DNA from: an uncultured Victivallis sp.
GTDB taxonomy: Bacteria > Verrucomicrobiota > Lentisphaeria > Victivallales > Victivallaceae
Reading direction: 5' to 3'
Length of the DNA stretch: 64,000 bases
Assembly: GCF_944391105.1 (NCBI RefSeq)
Contig: NZ_CALXSK010000010.1
Span: forward strand, 1 to 64,000
A program made the translations under genes and the position numbers. Within the stretch, counting starts at the first letter, position 1. Every line of letters starts with the position of its first letter. The notes beneath the pieces are model-generated. The model saw nothing but the letters and a program-made list of their open reading frames with translations. It was not told the origin of the DNA and made no database searches. Positions 8,867 to 18,600 of this stretch are shown here, one piece after another.

Positions 8867-10201
8867 TCACTTCCGCACGCGGTCGGCGACGCTTTTCTCA
8901 TAGGCGTCGAGGTCTCCGATTTCGAGCCTGGCGACGCCGGATTTCATTGCGGCTTCCGCAACGTAACGCGCCACGCGGGGCACGACGCGCGGATCGAACG
9001 GCTTCGGAATCACGCAGTTGATGTTGATTTTGCCGTCTTCGCCGTCGAACATGCCGGCCTTTGCGTCGTCCGGATAGGCTTCGGCGAGCTGGGCCTTCAC
9101 GTCGGCGGGGACGGCTTCCGTGGCGAGTTCGGCGAGGGCTGCGGAGGCCGCGAGTTTCATCGCCTCGTTGATGTCGCGTGCACGGACATCGAGCGCTCCG
9201 CGGAAGATGCCGGGGAATCCGAGAACATTGTTGATCTGGTTCGGGTAGTCGCTGCGGCCGGTGCCGACGATCGCGGCTCCCGCCGCAAGAGCCACATCCG
9301 GAAAGATTTCCGGAACCGGATTGGCCATCGCGAAGATGATCGGGGAGGGCGCCATGGATTTGACCATCTCGGCGGTCACGCAGTTCGGGGCGGAGAATCC
9401 GAGGAAGATATCGGCTCCCTTCATCGCATCGGCGAGTGTGCGCGCATCGGTGTCGGCGGCGAACTCGGCCTTCTCCGGATTGAGATCGGTGCGTCCCTTG
9501 TGGATGACGCCTTTCGAGTCGCAGAGAATGAAGTTTTCCCGCTTCGCCCCGGCGGTGACGTAGAAACGCGAACACGAGATTCCCGCCGCGCCCGCGCCGT
9601 TTACGACGAAGCGGCACTCCTCGATCTTGCGGCCGGTCAGCTTGAGCGCGTTGAGAATCGCGGCCAGGCTGATGATCGCCGTGCCGTGCTGGTCGTCGTG
9701 AAAGACCGGGATGTTCATGCGTTTTTTGAGGGTCTGCTCGATTTCAAAGCAGGCGGGTGCGCCGATGTCTTCGAGGTTGATTCCGCCGAACGTCGGTTCG
9801 AGCCGCTCGACGGTTTCAATGATTTTCGCCGCGTCGGAGCGTCCCTTCTCATTGAACACCTTGCCGAGGCAGAGCGGAATCGAGTCGATATCGGCGAACC
9901 GTTTGAAGAGCACGGCTTTGCCCTCCATGACCGGCAGTCCCGCTTCGGGGCCGATGTTGCCGAGTCCGAGCACGGCGGTTCCGTCGCTCACCACGGCAAC
10001 GAGGTTGCCGCGCGAGGTATACTCCCAGACGCTCTCGGGCTTCTCCTTGATTTCGAGGCAGGGCTGCGCCACGCCGGGGGTGTAGGCCAGCGCGAGTTCC
10101 GCGCCGGTATCGCAGGGTTTGGAGGCGTTCACGGTGATTTTGCCGGGTTTGCCGTCGCGGTGGTAGGCGAGCGCCTGGAGTTTAAGTTCTTCCTTGGTCA
10201 T
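8867..10201 (-). CDS. NADP-dependent malic enzyme, short form
   Basis: A 444-residue oxidative decarboxylase converting malate to pyruvate, CO2 and NADPH. Motifs include [25 protein letters not shown], the Lys in [11 protein letters not shown], the metal-binding stretch INLEDIGAP and FHDDQHGTA, and the dinucleotide-binding VNGAGAAG. The phosphotransacetylase-like domain of long MaeB proteins is absent, so this is the short bacterial form. It is cytoplasmic and would provide NADPH and pyruvate. It lies between hisF (45-base gap) and the nucleoside hydrolase (33-base gap) on the same strand. No metabolic link between these neighbours is evident. Confidence 0.93.
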   Translation of the reverse strand: MTKEELKLQALAYHRDGKPGKITVNASKPCDTGAELALAYTPGVAQPCLEIKEKPESVWEYTSRGNLVAVVSDGTAVLGLGNIGPEAGLPVMEGKAVLFKRFADIDSIPLCLGKVFNEKGRSDAAKIIETVERLEPTFGGINLEDIGAPACFEIEQTLKKRMNIPVFHDDQHGTAIISLAAILNALKLTGRKIEECRFVVNGAGAAGISCSRFYVTAGAKRENFILCDSKGVIHKGRTDLNPEKAEFAADTDARTLADAMKGADIFLGFSAPNCVTAEMVKSMAPSPIIFAMANPVPEIFPDVALAAGAAIVGTGRSDYPNQINNVLGFPGIFRGALDVRARDINEAMKLAASAALAELATEAVPADVKAQLAEAYPDDAKAGMFDGEDGKININCVIPKPFDPRVVPRVARYVAEAAMKSGVARLEIGDLDAYEKSVADRVRK

Positions 10202-10246
10202 CGTTGTTTCTCCCGAAAATGATAGATGAGTATTCTGAATTTTGCG

Positions 10247-11011
10247 TCAAAGGGTTCGAACCGGAATGCCGCGTTCCCGGAGGAATTGCTTGGCTTCCGG
10301 AATCGTGTAGGTGCCGAAGTGGAAGATGCTCGCGGCGAGCACGGCGTCTGCGTGGCCTTTCCCCAGCACGTCGGCGAGGTGTTCGAGCGTACCTGCGCCG
10401 CCGGATGCGATGACCGGGACGGAGACCGCGTCCGAAACGCGGCGGGTAAGTTCGCAGTCATATCCGGCACAGGTTCCGTCGGCGTCCATGCTTGTGAGCA
10501 GAATTTCGCCCGCGCCGAGTTCGACGCCGCGGACGGCCCACTCGACCGCGTCGAGTTCCGTCGCTTTGCGGCCGCCGTGGGTGTAGACGATCCAGCGCTC
10601 CTCGCCGGGGACTTTGCGGGCGTCGATAGCGAGTACGATGCACTGGCTGCCGAACCGCTCGGCGCCTTCCCGGATCAGATCGGGCCGCAGGATGGCGGCG
10701 GTGTTCACGGAGGTTTTGTCCGCGCCGGCCAGCAGCATGCGGCGGATGTCGTCGGCCGTGCGGATCCCGCCGCCGACGGTGAGCGGAATAAACACCTGTT
10801 CGGCGGTGCGGCGGACGACGTCGACCATGGTTTCGCGTGCGTCGCTGCTTGCGGTGATGTCGAGGAACACGAGTTCATCCGCGCCCTGTTCGTCATATTT
10901 CCGGGCGATTTCGACCGGGTCGCCCGCGTCAACGAGGTCGACGAAATTGACTCCCTTGACCACCCGTCCGCCGGTCACGTCCAGGCAGGGAATGATACGT
11001 TTTGCGAGCAT
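10247..11011 (-). CDS. hisF: imidazole glycerol phosphate synthase cyclase subunit HisF
   Basis: A 254-residue (beta/alpha)8 barrel nearly identical in pattern to known HisF. The catalytic Asp11 (IIPCLDV) and Asp130 (VLAIDAR) are present, as are the phosphate-binding loops TVGGGIR and ASGGAGT. HisF uses ammonia from HisH to convert PRFAR into imidazole glycerol phosphate and AICAR in histidine synthesis. AGGAGA is before the ATG. No other his gene lies in the window, so the pathway genes are scattered. A minus-strand promoter (GTGCAA, 17 bases, TATATT) lies at 11083-11055. Confidence 0.96.
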   Translation of the reverse strand: MLAKRIIPCLDVTGGRVVKGVNFVDLVDAGDPVEIARKYDEQGADELVFLDITASSDARETMVDVVRRTAEQVFIPLTVGGGIRTADDIRRMLLAGADKTSVNTAAILRPDLIREGAERFGSQCIVLAIDARKVPGEERWIVYTHGGRKATELDAVEWAVRGVELGAGEILLTSMDADGTCAGYDCELTRRVSDAVSVPVIASGGAGTLEHLADVLGKGHADAVLAASIFHFGTYTIPEAKQFLRERGIPVRTL

Positions 11012-11054
11012 CCGGGCCTCTCCTGTGTTGCTGATGCGTCATTTGATTTTGCTT

Positions 11055-11083
11055 AATATAACACTGCAATCCGGTTTTTGCAC
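11055..11083 (-). promoter_or_regulatory. probable promoter of the hisF transcript
   Basis: Minus strand: GTGCAA (11083-11078), 17 bases, TATATT (11060-11055). The -10 is good and the -35 only partial. Confidence 0.5.
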
Positions 11084-11113
11084 GGAAAATCCCGGGATTT
11101 TCCGCAGGAAAAT

Positions 11114-11142
11114 TTGCTTTCCGGACGCTTCCCGGTTACATT
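11114..11142 (+). promoter_or_regulatory. probable promoter of the nitroreductase transcript
   Basis: TTGCTT (11114-11119), 17 bases, TACATT (11137-11142), placing the start of transcription about 35 bases before the ATG at 11185. Confidence 0.55.
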
Positions 11143-11184
11143 TAGTAAAGATTGAAACGGTATGACCGGAAGGGGGTATTGTTT

Positions 11185-11694
11185 ATGGATTTTTATGAAG
11201 TTGTTTCCCGGCGTCGGAGCATTCGCCATTATGCGGATCGTCCGGTTTCCGACGAGTCGCTCAGAAGAATCGCGCACGCAGTTTCGCTTGCGCCGACGGC
11301 CTGCAACCGGCAGGCGTTCAAGATTCAGGCAGTGCGGAATCCTGAAATCCGGGCCGCGATCTGCGCGGCCTGTCCGCAGCGGTTTCTGCCGGAGGCTCCG
11401 GTGATTCTCGTTGCGCTCGGCAACGCGAAGGAAGCGTGGCGCCGGGCAGGTGATGACCATTCGATCATCGAAATGGATCTCGGAATCGTGCTTGAACATG
11501 CGATTCTCGCCGCGACCGCGGAAGGGCTGGCCAGCTGCTGGGTGTGCGGATACGATTTGAAAAAGATGAATGAGGCGCTGAAGGTTGAGGCCCCGTGGAG
11601 CGCGCTGGCACTTGCTCCGCTCGGCTACGCGGCGACGGAAGCCGCCCCGTTGCAGCGCAAGCCCGAGGGCGAAATTTTTGAAATCATCGATTGA
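11185..11694 (+). CDS. nitroreductase-family flavoprotein
   Basis: A 169-residue FMN-dependent oxidoreductase. It opens DFYEVVSRRRSIRHY, the family's FMN-phosphate-binding arginine motif, followed by SLAPTACNRQ (flavin and substrate contact) and, near the C-terminus, GLASCWVCGYD and APLGYA. Members reduce nitro compounds, quinones or other acceptors with NAD(P)H in the cytoplasm; the physiological substrate is unknown. The ATG at 11185 is preferred over an upstream TTG at 11152 because GGAAGGGGG (11168-11175) precedes it and the family N-terminus then fits. It is followed after 7 bases by an unknown gene and then a mutarotase, apparently one operon. Confidence 0.88.
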   Translation: MDFYEVVSRRRSIRHYADRPVSDESLRRIAHAVSLAPTACNRQAFKIQAVRNPEIRAAICAACPQRFLPEAPVILVALGNAKEAWRRAGDDHSIIEMDLGIVLEHAILAATAEGLASCWVCGYDLKKMNEALKVEAPWSALALAPLGYAATEAAPLQRKPEGEIFEIID

Positions 11695-11701
11695 ACGGTC
11701 T

Positions 11702-12832
11702 ATGGGGGATATGGATAAGGTGATTGCCGGTCCGGGGTTTACCGGTACGGTGCATCCGGACGGCGACCGGGTGTTTGAACTTCGAGCCGGGACGCGGGAG
11801 CTGCTGCGGTTCGGACGGGTGCGTTGTGGCGGTTTCGCCGAGACCGGCGCACTCGTGAAGAAGCTGCGCGGTCATGGTTCGCTGGATGCCCTGTCGGCCT
11901 CGATCGATATGGAGTCGATTGTTCCGTTCGGTTGCGAATACCGGATCGGACGTGAGCTTGAGATGGTCTCGGGCCTCGGATTGTGGACGGTCGACGTGAG
12001 CGCGGTTACACGTGGAATCGTGAGTGCGGTCGAGCTTGAACCGGTTGTTTTTCCCGGGCCGTGGGCGAAGATGGAGTATCTCGTTTACGGGGAGAGGGAA
12101 TTCCGGTGCGTTGTGCCCGGCGGGGAGGAGCGGGAGTTTGTGCGCGGTCGGGAGCTTGTCATGTCGGTCCGGCTCACGGCTCCCGACGGCGTGCGGGTCG
12201 AGTTCAACGCCGGCGGCGACCTCTGGAGACACCGTGCGGCGGCGTATCTGCCGGAAGTGGAAGGGGAGTATGCGCTTACAGGAAGCTCGAAGGAAGTCGT
12301 GCTGACCAGGAAGGTGTTTGTGTTTCCCGCTGAGGCGGTGATCGAAAAGCGGCCGTGGCGGTTTCGGAACAGCTTTGCCTGGTCGCTGCCGGGGGATGAA
12401 CCGGGTTGTCCGGGAGAGGATTCGGATTCCGAGGCGGTGCTCGACTATGCGGTTCTGGTGCTGCCGGAGTCGGGGCGGCGGATCGAATGCGGCGGCGGGA
12501 GTACGCATTTCCCGTGCCTGACCAGTCCGGCGGCGCGGCGGATCTTCCGCGACTTCGTGCGGCGCGCCGGTTCGAATATTCGGGTGGCGGGGCTGGCTCC
12601 CGGAGTCTGCGGTGCGGCGGCTCATCTGGAGCGGCCGGGCAGGAGAGAGCTCGAACATCTCGACCTCGACGATTGCATTTCGTTTTATCTGTGGGGCAAC
12701 CGTCGGCTGGCGGAAAAAGGATTTCGACTTCGGATCGCACCGTTTTCGGAGGGGCCGTTCGCCGGATCGGTGTGCGCGGCCAACCTCGGACATTATCCCC
12801 GCGTTCCGGTGGAAGAGTGGAGGGAAAAATGA
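11702..12832 (+). CDS. uncharacterised cytoplasmic protein, beta-rich
   Basis: A 376-residue protein that I do not recognise. It has no signal peptide or membrane segment. Many short beta-like stretches and conserved-looking aromatic positions (VVFPGPWAKMEYLVYGEREF, about residues 116-135) suggest an all-beta fold, possibly distantly related to aldose-mutarotase or glycoside-hydrolase accessory domains, but this is guesswork. The start is uncertain: ATG at 11702 is 8 bases after the previous stop, and ATG at 11711 follows directly on GGGGG. Its stop overlaps the ATG of the mutarotase gene (ATGA), so the two are translationally coupled and may share a role in sugar handling. Confidence 0.65.
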   Translation: MGDMDKVIAGPGFTGTVHPDGDRVFELRAGTRELLRFGRVRCGGFAETGALVKKLRGHGSLDALSASIDMESIVPFGCEYRIGRELEMVSGLGLWTVDVSAVTRGIVSAVELEPVVFPGPWAKMEYLVYGEREFRCVVPGGEEREFVRGRELVMSVRLTAPDGVRVEFNAGGDLWRHRAAAYLPEVEGEYALTGSSKEVVLTRKVFVFPAEAVIEKRPWRFRNSFAWSLPGDEPGCPGEDSDSEAVLDYAVLVLPESGRRIECGGGSTHFPCLTSPAARRIFRDFVRRAGSNIRVAGLAPGVCGAAAHLERPGRRELEHLDLDDCISFYLWGNRRLAEKGFRLRIAPFSEGPFAGSVCAANLGHYPRVPVEEWREK

Positions 12833-13725
12833 ATCTTCAAGAGTTGAACAAGTTGTTCGGATCGGAATTCGTGACGTTCCGGGAGGGACCCGGCAAATTT
12901 ATTACCGCTGTGATCCGCAATCGCGAGGCCGAGGCGGAGATTTGTCTGCATGGCGCGCATTTGATGAAATTTGTTCCGAACGGGGAAGTGCCGGTGGTCT
13001 GGATGAGCCGTTCGAGCTGGTTCGAGCAGAACAAGCCGATTCGCGGCGGGGTTCCGGTCTGCTGGCCGTATTTCGGTGCGGCTGCGGATCCGGCGCTGCC
13101 GGCGCACGGGTTTGCGCGGCTTTCGGAGTGGCGCGTCGCAGAGGTGGCGCAGGAGGGAAATGCCACGCGGATTGCGTTTGAGCTCGCACCGCGGGATGTT
13201 ACCGCGATGGCGGTACCGTTTGCGTTCGAGCTGCGAATGGAGTTCCTGATCGGCCGGGTTCTCCAGATGACGTTGACGATGAAGAACTGCTCGGAGAGCG
13301 AACAGGTCATCACGGATGCGCTCCACACCTACTTCAACGTGAAGTCGGCGGAAGCGATTGCGATCCGCGGTCTCGACACAGTGGAGTATGAAAACCGCGT
13401 GGTCGGCGCGGAAGCGTTCGGCTGTGTGCAGGATGGCGACATTCGGATCGACTGCGAGGTGGACCGGATCTATCTCGACACGACCGGGGCGGTGGAAATT
13501 CTTGATCCGGGCTTCGGCCGGACGATTGTGGTGGAAAAATTCGGCAGCGCCTCGACGGTGGTCTGGAATCCGTGGATTCGCAAGTCACACGCGATGCCGG
13601 ATTTCGGCGACGAGGAGTATCATACGATGGTCTGCATCGAAGCGGTCAACGCCTCGAAGGACCGCCGCACGCTCCGGCCCGGCGGGAGTCACGTTCTGAG
13701 TCAGAAGATCACCGTGAAACGGTAA
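12829..13725 (+). CDS. D-hexose-6-phosphate mutarotase (YeaD-like)
   Basis: A 298-residue member of the aldose-1-epimerase fold. Family motifs are LHGAHLMKF, the pocket IRGGVPVCWPYFG (arginine and glycine loop for sugar phosphate), HGFAR with a catalytic His, VTDALHTYFNV with the second His, and the closing VVWNPW and MVCIEAVNA with the base Glu. It interconverts alpha and beta anomers of glucose-6-phosphate-type sugars in the cytoplasm. GGAGGG lies before the ATG, which overlaps the upstream stop by ATGA. The 3' end is overlapped by 17 bases by a putative readthrough tail of the convergent HTH gene. Confidence 0.88.
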   Translation: MNLQELNKLFGSEFVTFREGPGKFITAVIRNREAEAEICLHGAHLMKFVPNGEVPVVWMSRSSWFEQNKPIRGGVPVCWPYFGAAADPALPAHGFARLSEWRVAEVAQEGNATRIAFELAPRDVTAMAVPFAFELRMEFLIGRVLQMTLTMKNCSESEQVITDALHTYFNVKSAEAIAIRGLDTVEYENRVVGAEAFGCVQDGDIRIDCEVDRIYLDTTGAVEILDPGFGRTIVVEKFGSASTVVWNPWIRKSHAMPDFGDEEYHTMVCIEAVNASKDRRTLRPGGSHVLSQKITVKR

Positions 13726-13828
13726 GCGCGACGAGGCCCGGAATGTACTTCCCGTAACGGATGTGGCAGACCGGGCAGCTCCCCGCCGGAATCTCGGTGT
13801 GTGCCTTGACCGGCGGAGAATTCCTGCC
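13709..13828 (-). other. in-frame open extension after the TGA of the HTH gene, with CPVCH
   Basis: Directly after the HTH gene's TGA (13831-13829) the same frame stays open for 39 codons and ends in TGA inside the 3' end of the mutarotase gene. The translation includes KAHTEIPAGSCPVCHIRYGK, a plausible small zinc-knuckle with a Cys pair. It could be reached by opal readthrough, or it may be the remnant of a longer protein cut by a nonsense mutation. Confidence 0.35.
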
Positions 13829-14257
13829 TCACATTTTTCCCGGATGATAGTTCTGTTCCAGATAACGGTTGATGTCTGCCGGTTTAATCCGGTAAAATTT
13901 GTCAATCCGGATGAACGGAATCTTTCCTGCATTGCAGAGCTGGCGCATCTTCTCGTTTGAAATTCCGAGAGTTTCCGCCGCCTGATCCAGCGTCAGGGTC
14001 GGCATGACCGAAAAGCGCGCCTCGATCCGTTCGGCAATCCGGTCGCCGATCGCAATCGCAAGTTCCTCGTTCCCCATTTTATTCTCTCCATAGTTTTTAC
14101 CTGGTTTGTTTTTGTATAAACATTTGCGGCAAAAATTTTTTTCCATTTCATTCAAGAGGAAGCGGATCAATTCTGCATCAGATTGAATGCCTTTTTCCTG
14201 CTTTATCGCTTTTATCTTCGCGAGTTCTTGAAGCGTAAACACTTCTGTCTGATCCAT
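13829..14257 (-). CDS. excisionase/MerR-like helix-turn-helix protein
   Basis: A 142-residue DNA-binding protein. The C-terminal half (about residues 85-140) is an HTH_17/excisionase-type domain: LTLDQAAETLGISNEKMRQLC, then AGKIPFIRIDKFYRI and ADINRYLE. The N-terminal 55 residues are charged and helical (QELAKIKAIKQEKGIQSD) with a Cys pair CRKC. AAAGGAG precedes the ATG at 14257. A second ATG at residue 61 (MGNEELAIAI) also has a strong ribosome site (GGAGAG with 6-base spacing), so a short form starting at 14077 is possible. The gene is AT-rich compared with its neighbours and sits in a small island, consistent with acquired DNA. Its targets are unknown. Confidence 0.75.
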   Translation of the reverse strand: MDQTEVFTLQELAKIKAIKQEKGIQSDAELIRFLLNEMEKNFCRKCLYKNKPGKNYGENKMGNEELAIAIGDRIAERIEARFSVMPTLTLDQAAETLGISNEKMRQLCNAGKIPFIRIDKFYRIKPADINRYLEQNYHPGKM

Positions 14258-14280
14258 GTTTTCGTTCTCCTTTCTGGATT

Positions 14281-14310
14281 AATGTATGTTTTTATGAAAA
14301 ACTATTTCAA
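14281..14310 (-). promoter_or_regulatory. promoter of the HTH gene
   Basis: Minus strand: TTGAAA (14310-14305), 18 bases, TACATT (14286-14281), about 24 bases upstream of the start codon. Confidence 0.55.
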
Positions 14311-14393
14311 GTATTTCTTTTAAAAAAATTTTGATTTTGGGGTATTCGGTAATATTTTATAAAGGGGATGATGAACGCGAAGGAGAACGACTT

Positions 14394-14579
14394 GTGGCTG
14401 TTTTTGAGGAGCTTCGCTCGGCGTTGCGTCGTCAATACGACGATGGACTGACACAACAGGAAATTGCAGATAGAACTGGAATATCACGACCGCTAAAAGC
14501 CAGGACGTGGCTGCCGACGCCACCGAGAAGATCGGATAAACCGAAATTCAAGGGAAAATTCCCGTTCAGGAAAGGATGA
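14394..14579 (+). pseudogene. truncated XRE-type HTH reading frame
   Basis: A GTG start at 14394 follows AAGGAG (14380-14385). The first 30 residues (EELRSALRRQYDDGLTQQEI then ADRTGISR) match the first helices of an XRE/Cro-type HTH, but the recognition helix and everything after are replaced by an unrelated basic Pro-rich tail of about 25 residues. It is most simply a gene remnant, or an intact 61-residue protein of unknown function. Confidence 0.45.
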
Positions 14580-14700
14580 AAGATTTCTGTTGGAGTTCAA
14601 ATGATTTTCTTACGCATCTTAACAATCGTTTTGGTTTTTGTTTATGTGGTTTGGGAGCGGCTCAAATTTTCCGCTGTTTTCTGATTTAGGAGTAGGAATC

Positions 14701-15450
14701 ATGATGCGTTTTCTCATGGCAATGTTCTGTGCGGGAGTCGGGTGTCTGCTCGCTGGATGCTGGACGGTTTACGAAACACCCGCGGTCGCGTTGGATCGTT
14801 CGCAGAAATTCGATTTGAATCTGCGATTGGAGGGATTCACCCTCACCACACTGCAGCAGACCGGATTCAGCAGCAGTACGGCAAATGCCACCGCTTACGA
14901 CTGGCAGACAAACACTACTGTAACTGCTCATGGCAATTCAACAACAGCCCATTACGCGTATCGTCCCGATGAGTCGTTTTCGTATTTGGTCACTGATGCG
15001 TTTGAAACGCTCGGATTCAATATCCGCAGCGATTCCCCGGAACTCGTCCTCGCCGGGAGAATCGGCGACGGGCGATTCCCATGGAAAAGCTGGCAGCTCT
15101 GGGTTCGAGACGCTCCCCTTTTTTTAGTTGCTATTCCAACTTTTGGAATGGTAATCAGTTGCCCCCGGGTCAATGATGCAGTGATTATCGTCTATGACCG
15201 TTCCGGAAAAAGAATCGCAGATTACTACGCAGAACAGCAATATTATTCGCTTTCTTTCGGGTTTCCATTCGCAAACTTTTTTAATAACAAGGCTTATGAA
15301 TGGTATGGGGACCGACGGGCCGCTCAATTTGCCATGGCTGACTGCCTGAATCAATTTCTCGCTGATTTGAAAAACGGAAAATTCAACGAGGCAATCGAAA
15401 AAGCAAAAACACATTACGCCTCCAAATCTTCCGCTGATAAACAGGAGTAA
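14701..15450 (+). CDS. putative outer- or inner-membrane lipoprotein of unknown function
   Basis: A 249-residue protein with a lipoprotein signal MMRFLMAMFCAGVGCLLAGC; LAGC is a good lipobox with the lipidated Cys at residue 20. The mature part has a Ser/Thr/Asn-rich stretch (about residues 55-85), a hydrophobic segment near residues 140-155 (APLFLVAIPTFGMVIS) and an aromatic-rich section near FGFPFANFF. No family is recognised. AGGAG at 14689-14693 supports ATG 14701. It is the last gene of the AT-richer island and has no clear operon partner. Confidence 0.75.
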   Translation: MMRFLMAMFCAGVGCLLAGCWTVYETPAVALDRSQKFDLNLRLEGFTLTTLQQTGFSSSTANATAYDWQTNTTVTAHGNSTTAHYAYRPDESFSYLVTDAFETLGFNIRSDSPELVLAGRIGDGRFPWKSWQLWVRDAPLFLVAIPTFGMVISCPRVNDAVIIVYDRSGKRIADYYAEQQYYSLSFGFPFANFFNNKAYEWYGDRRAAQFAMADCLNQFLADLKNGKFNEAIEKAKTHYASKSSADKQE

Positions 15451-15654
15451 TCCATGGCGCTGCGTCGACGGGGAAAGGATATTTTTTACCACTGTTCCTG
15501 TTGAGCCGGCGGTTTTGAGTTTATCCTTCATCATGTCGTCGGAGTGTTTTGATTGTTTTGTGCGGTTTTTTGATTCATTTGTGATGGAAAATCCGCAGAA
15601 AAAAGAGTATTCTATATCCGTAACCCGAATTCCAACAAAAATCGAGGTGGATGA
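15451..15654. other. T-rich intergenic region before the GH106-like gene
   Basis: 204 bases, clearly AT-richer than the coding DNA around it. No convincing promoter pair or hairpin was found, although transcription of the large hydrolase gene must start here or further upstream. Confidence 0.4.
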
Positions 15655-18600
15655 ATGGATAGTCTGTATGCTGCCGACCGCAAAGTGAAGTTCGACGACC
15701 TTTTTGCGTCTCCGGGGGCTCTTTACCGCGATACGCCGTTCTGGGCGTGGAACTGCAAACTCGATCCGGAAGAGCTCAAACGACAGATCCGGATCTTCAA
15801 GCAGATGGGAATGGGCGGTTTTCATATGCACGCCCGTACCGGTCTGGGTACGCCCTACCTCGGTCCGGAATTCATGGCCTGCGTGAAGGAGTGCGTCTCC
15901 ACCGCGAAGGAACTTGACATGCTCGCGTGGCTCTATGATGAGGACCGCTGGCCTTCCGGCGCGGCGGGGGGAATCGTCACCCGCAATCCGGAGTTCCGCG
16001 CGCGTCACCTGCTCTTCACCCCGAACCGCCGGACAGAGGCCCCGAACCCGGAAAACGACAACTCCGGCCGGTTTCTCGCCGCCTGGTCGGTTCGACTCGA
16101 CGACTCCGGCGCGCTCGCAGACTATCACCGCATCGGCGAGGATGAGAATCCCGCCGGGGGAGCGGAGAAATTCTACGCCTATTTGATTGTAGCTGAGCCG
16201 GATCCATGGTACAATGATCAGACCTATGTCGATACGCTCAATCCCGCCGCAATCCGGAAATTCGTCGAAGTGACCTATGAGGCTTATTTCCGCGAGGTCG
16301 GCTCCGAATTCGGCAGAACCATTCCGGCGATCTTCACCGACGAGCCGCAGTTTACCCGCAAGAGCGCCCTGAAATTCGCCCGGGAAAAACGTGATGCGGT
16401 GTTCCCGTACACAAACGATCTGCCCGAGAGCTATCGGGCCGCTTACGGCTGCGATCTCTTCGACACCTTCCCGGAAGTGGTATGGGAGCTGCCGGATGGA
16501 AAATATTCGCTCGCACGCTATCGCTATCACGATCATGTCGCGGAGCGCTTCTCCGCCGCCTTCGCCGACACGATCGGCGGCTGGTGCGAGAATCACGGCA
16601 TCCGGTTCTCCGGACACATGATGGAGGAGCCTACGCTTGAATCTCAGACCTCCGCGCTCGGAGAGGCGATGCGCAGCTATCGTTCGTTCCAGTTCCCCGG
16701 TATCGACATGCTCTGCGACCAATTCGAATACAGCACGGCGAAACAGGCGCAGAGCGCCTCCCGCCAGTTCGGTCGCGGCGGCGTGCTCTCGGAACTGAAC
16801 GGAGTGACCGACTGGGACTGGGACTTCAAGGGGCACAAGGGTCACGGCGACTGGCAGGCCGCGCTCGGCGTGACCGTCCGGGTTCCGCATCTCTCGTGGG
16901 TGTCGATGGCGGGGGAGGCCAAGCGCGACTATCCGGCTTCGATCAGCTATCAGTCGCCGTGGTACAAAAAGTATCCGATCATCGCGGACCACTTCGCGCG
17001 GGTGAATGCGGCAATGAGCCGCGGCCGGGCCCGGGTGCGGGTTGGAGTGATTCACCCGATCGAATCCTACTGGCTCGTCTACGGACCGCAGGATATGACC
17101 GCTTCGCGGCGGTCGTCGCTGACGGAGACTTTTGAGGCGATCACTCACTGGCTGCTGAACGGGCTTGTGGACTTCGACTTCATCGCGGAGTCGCTGCTGC
17201 CGGAACTCTCTCCGGTTCAGATCGGCAGGAGCTTTATCGTCGGCGAGATGGGGTATGATGTCGTGATCGTGCCGCCGTCGATCACGCTGCGCGGGACGAC
17301 GCTCGACCGGCTCGAAAAATTCCAGGCTGCGGGCGGCCGCGTGATTTTCGCCGGAGACGTTCCGGTCTGCTGCGACGCGGTGATGTCCGACCGGGCGATG
17401 AAACTCGCGGAGAAGGCGGAACGGATCTCCTTCACGCGCGAATCGGTGCTCCGGGCAGTGGAGGATCTGCGCGATGTGGCGGCGATCCGGAAGTGTGACG
17501 GTTATCCGATGGAGCATCTGCTCTATCAGATGCGCGAAGAGCAGGGCGTTCGTTACCTCTTCCTCGTCGACACCGAGCGGATCGGGGTCGCGCGGGATTT
17601 GTACGTCAAAGTGCGCGGAAACTGGCAGGTCGTCTATTGCGATACCATGACCGGAAAGCAGACGCCGGTTGAAGGTGTGCAGAAGAACGGCTGGACGCAG
17701 TTTGAATATCCGATGTATCCGCACGGTCATCTGCTTGTGAAGCTGCTGCCGTCGAACGAGTGTCGCGGGGAGCAGATCGGCATTCCGCTTTTGACGGATG
17801 CCGAAGCCGAGGCTGCGACGGTTGACCACATCACCGGAGTGTTTCCGATTTCGCTCGACGAGCCGAATGTGCTGTTGCTCGACCGGCCGAAATGGCGGCT
17901 GGCGGGTGATGCCGAATGGCAGCCGGCGGAGGAGATTCTGCGGCTCGACAACCTGGTCCGGAAGCGTCTTGGCGAGCGTCCGCGCGGCGGGCACATTGTT
18001 CAACCGTGGGTCTACGGAAAGTCGACCGAAGTGCTTTGCACACTTGAACTTTGCTATACGGTCGAGACGCTGATCGACGTGGAGTCGCCGCTTTTCGCGA
18101 TGGAGGAGCCGGAGAATGCCGAGATCTTCCTTGACGGCGTAAAAGTTCCGTTCGAAGAGAACGGGTACTGGGTGGACCGCTCGTTGAAGACGGGATTTCT
18201 GCCGCGCCTTGCGGCCGGGACGCATGAACTGCTCGTCCGGATCGCCTACACGCGGTCCGGCAATGTGGAACGCTGCTTCATTCTCGGGGATTTCGGGGTG
18301 GAGCTGCGCGGGGATTCTGCGCGGATCGTCGAGCCGGTTCGGGAGCTTGTCTGGGGCGATGTGACCCGGCAGGGGCTGCCGTTCTATGGCGGGAACATCA
18401 CGTATCACTGCCGCTTCCTTCAGGAGGAGGAAGAGGAGCTGGTGCTGCGGATTCCGAGCCGGGTCACATCTGCGCCGGCCTCGCTGGCCGATACGGTGGT
18501 TTCGCGTGAAGTTCCGCTCGGGGGATTCCGCGGGACGCTTGTAAGTGTTTCGCTCGACGGAAAACCGGTCGGGGATCTTGCGTTTGCGCCGTACCAGTGC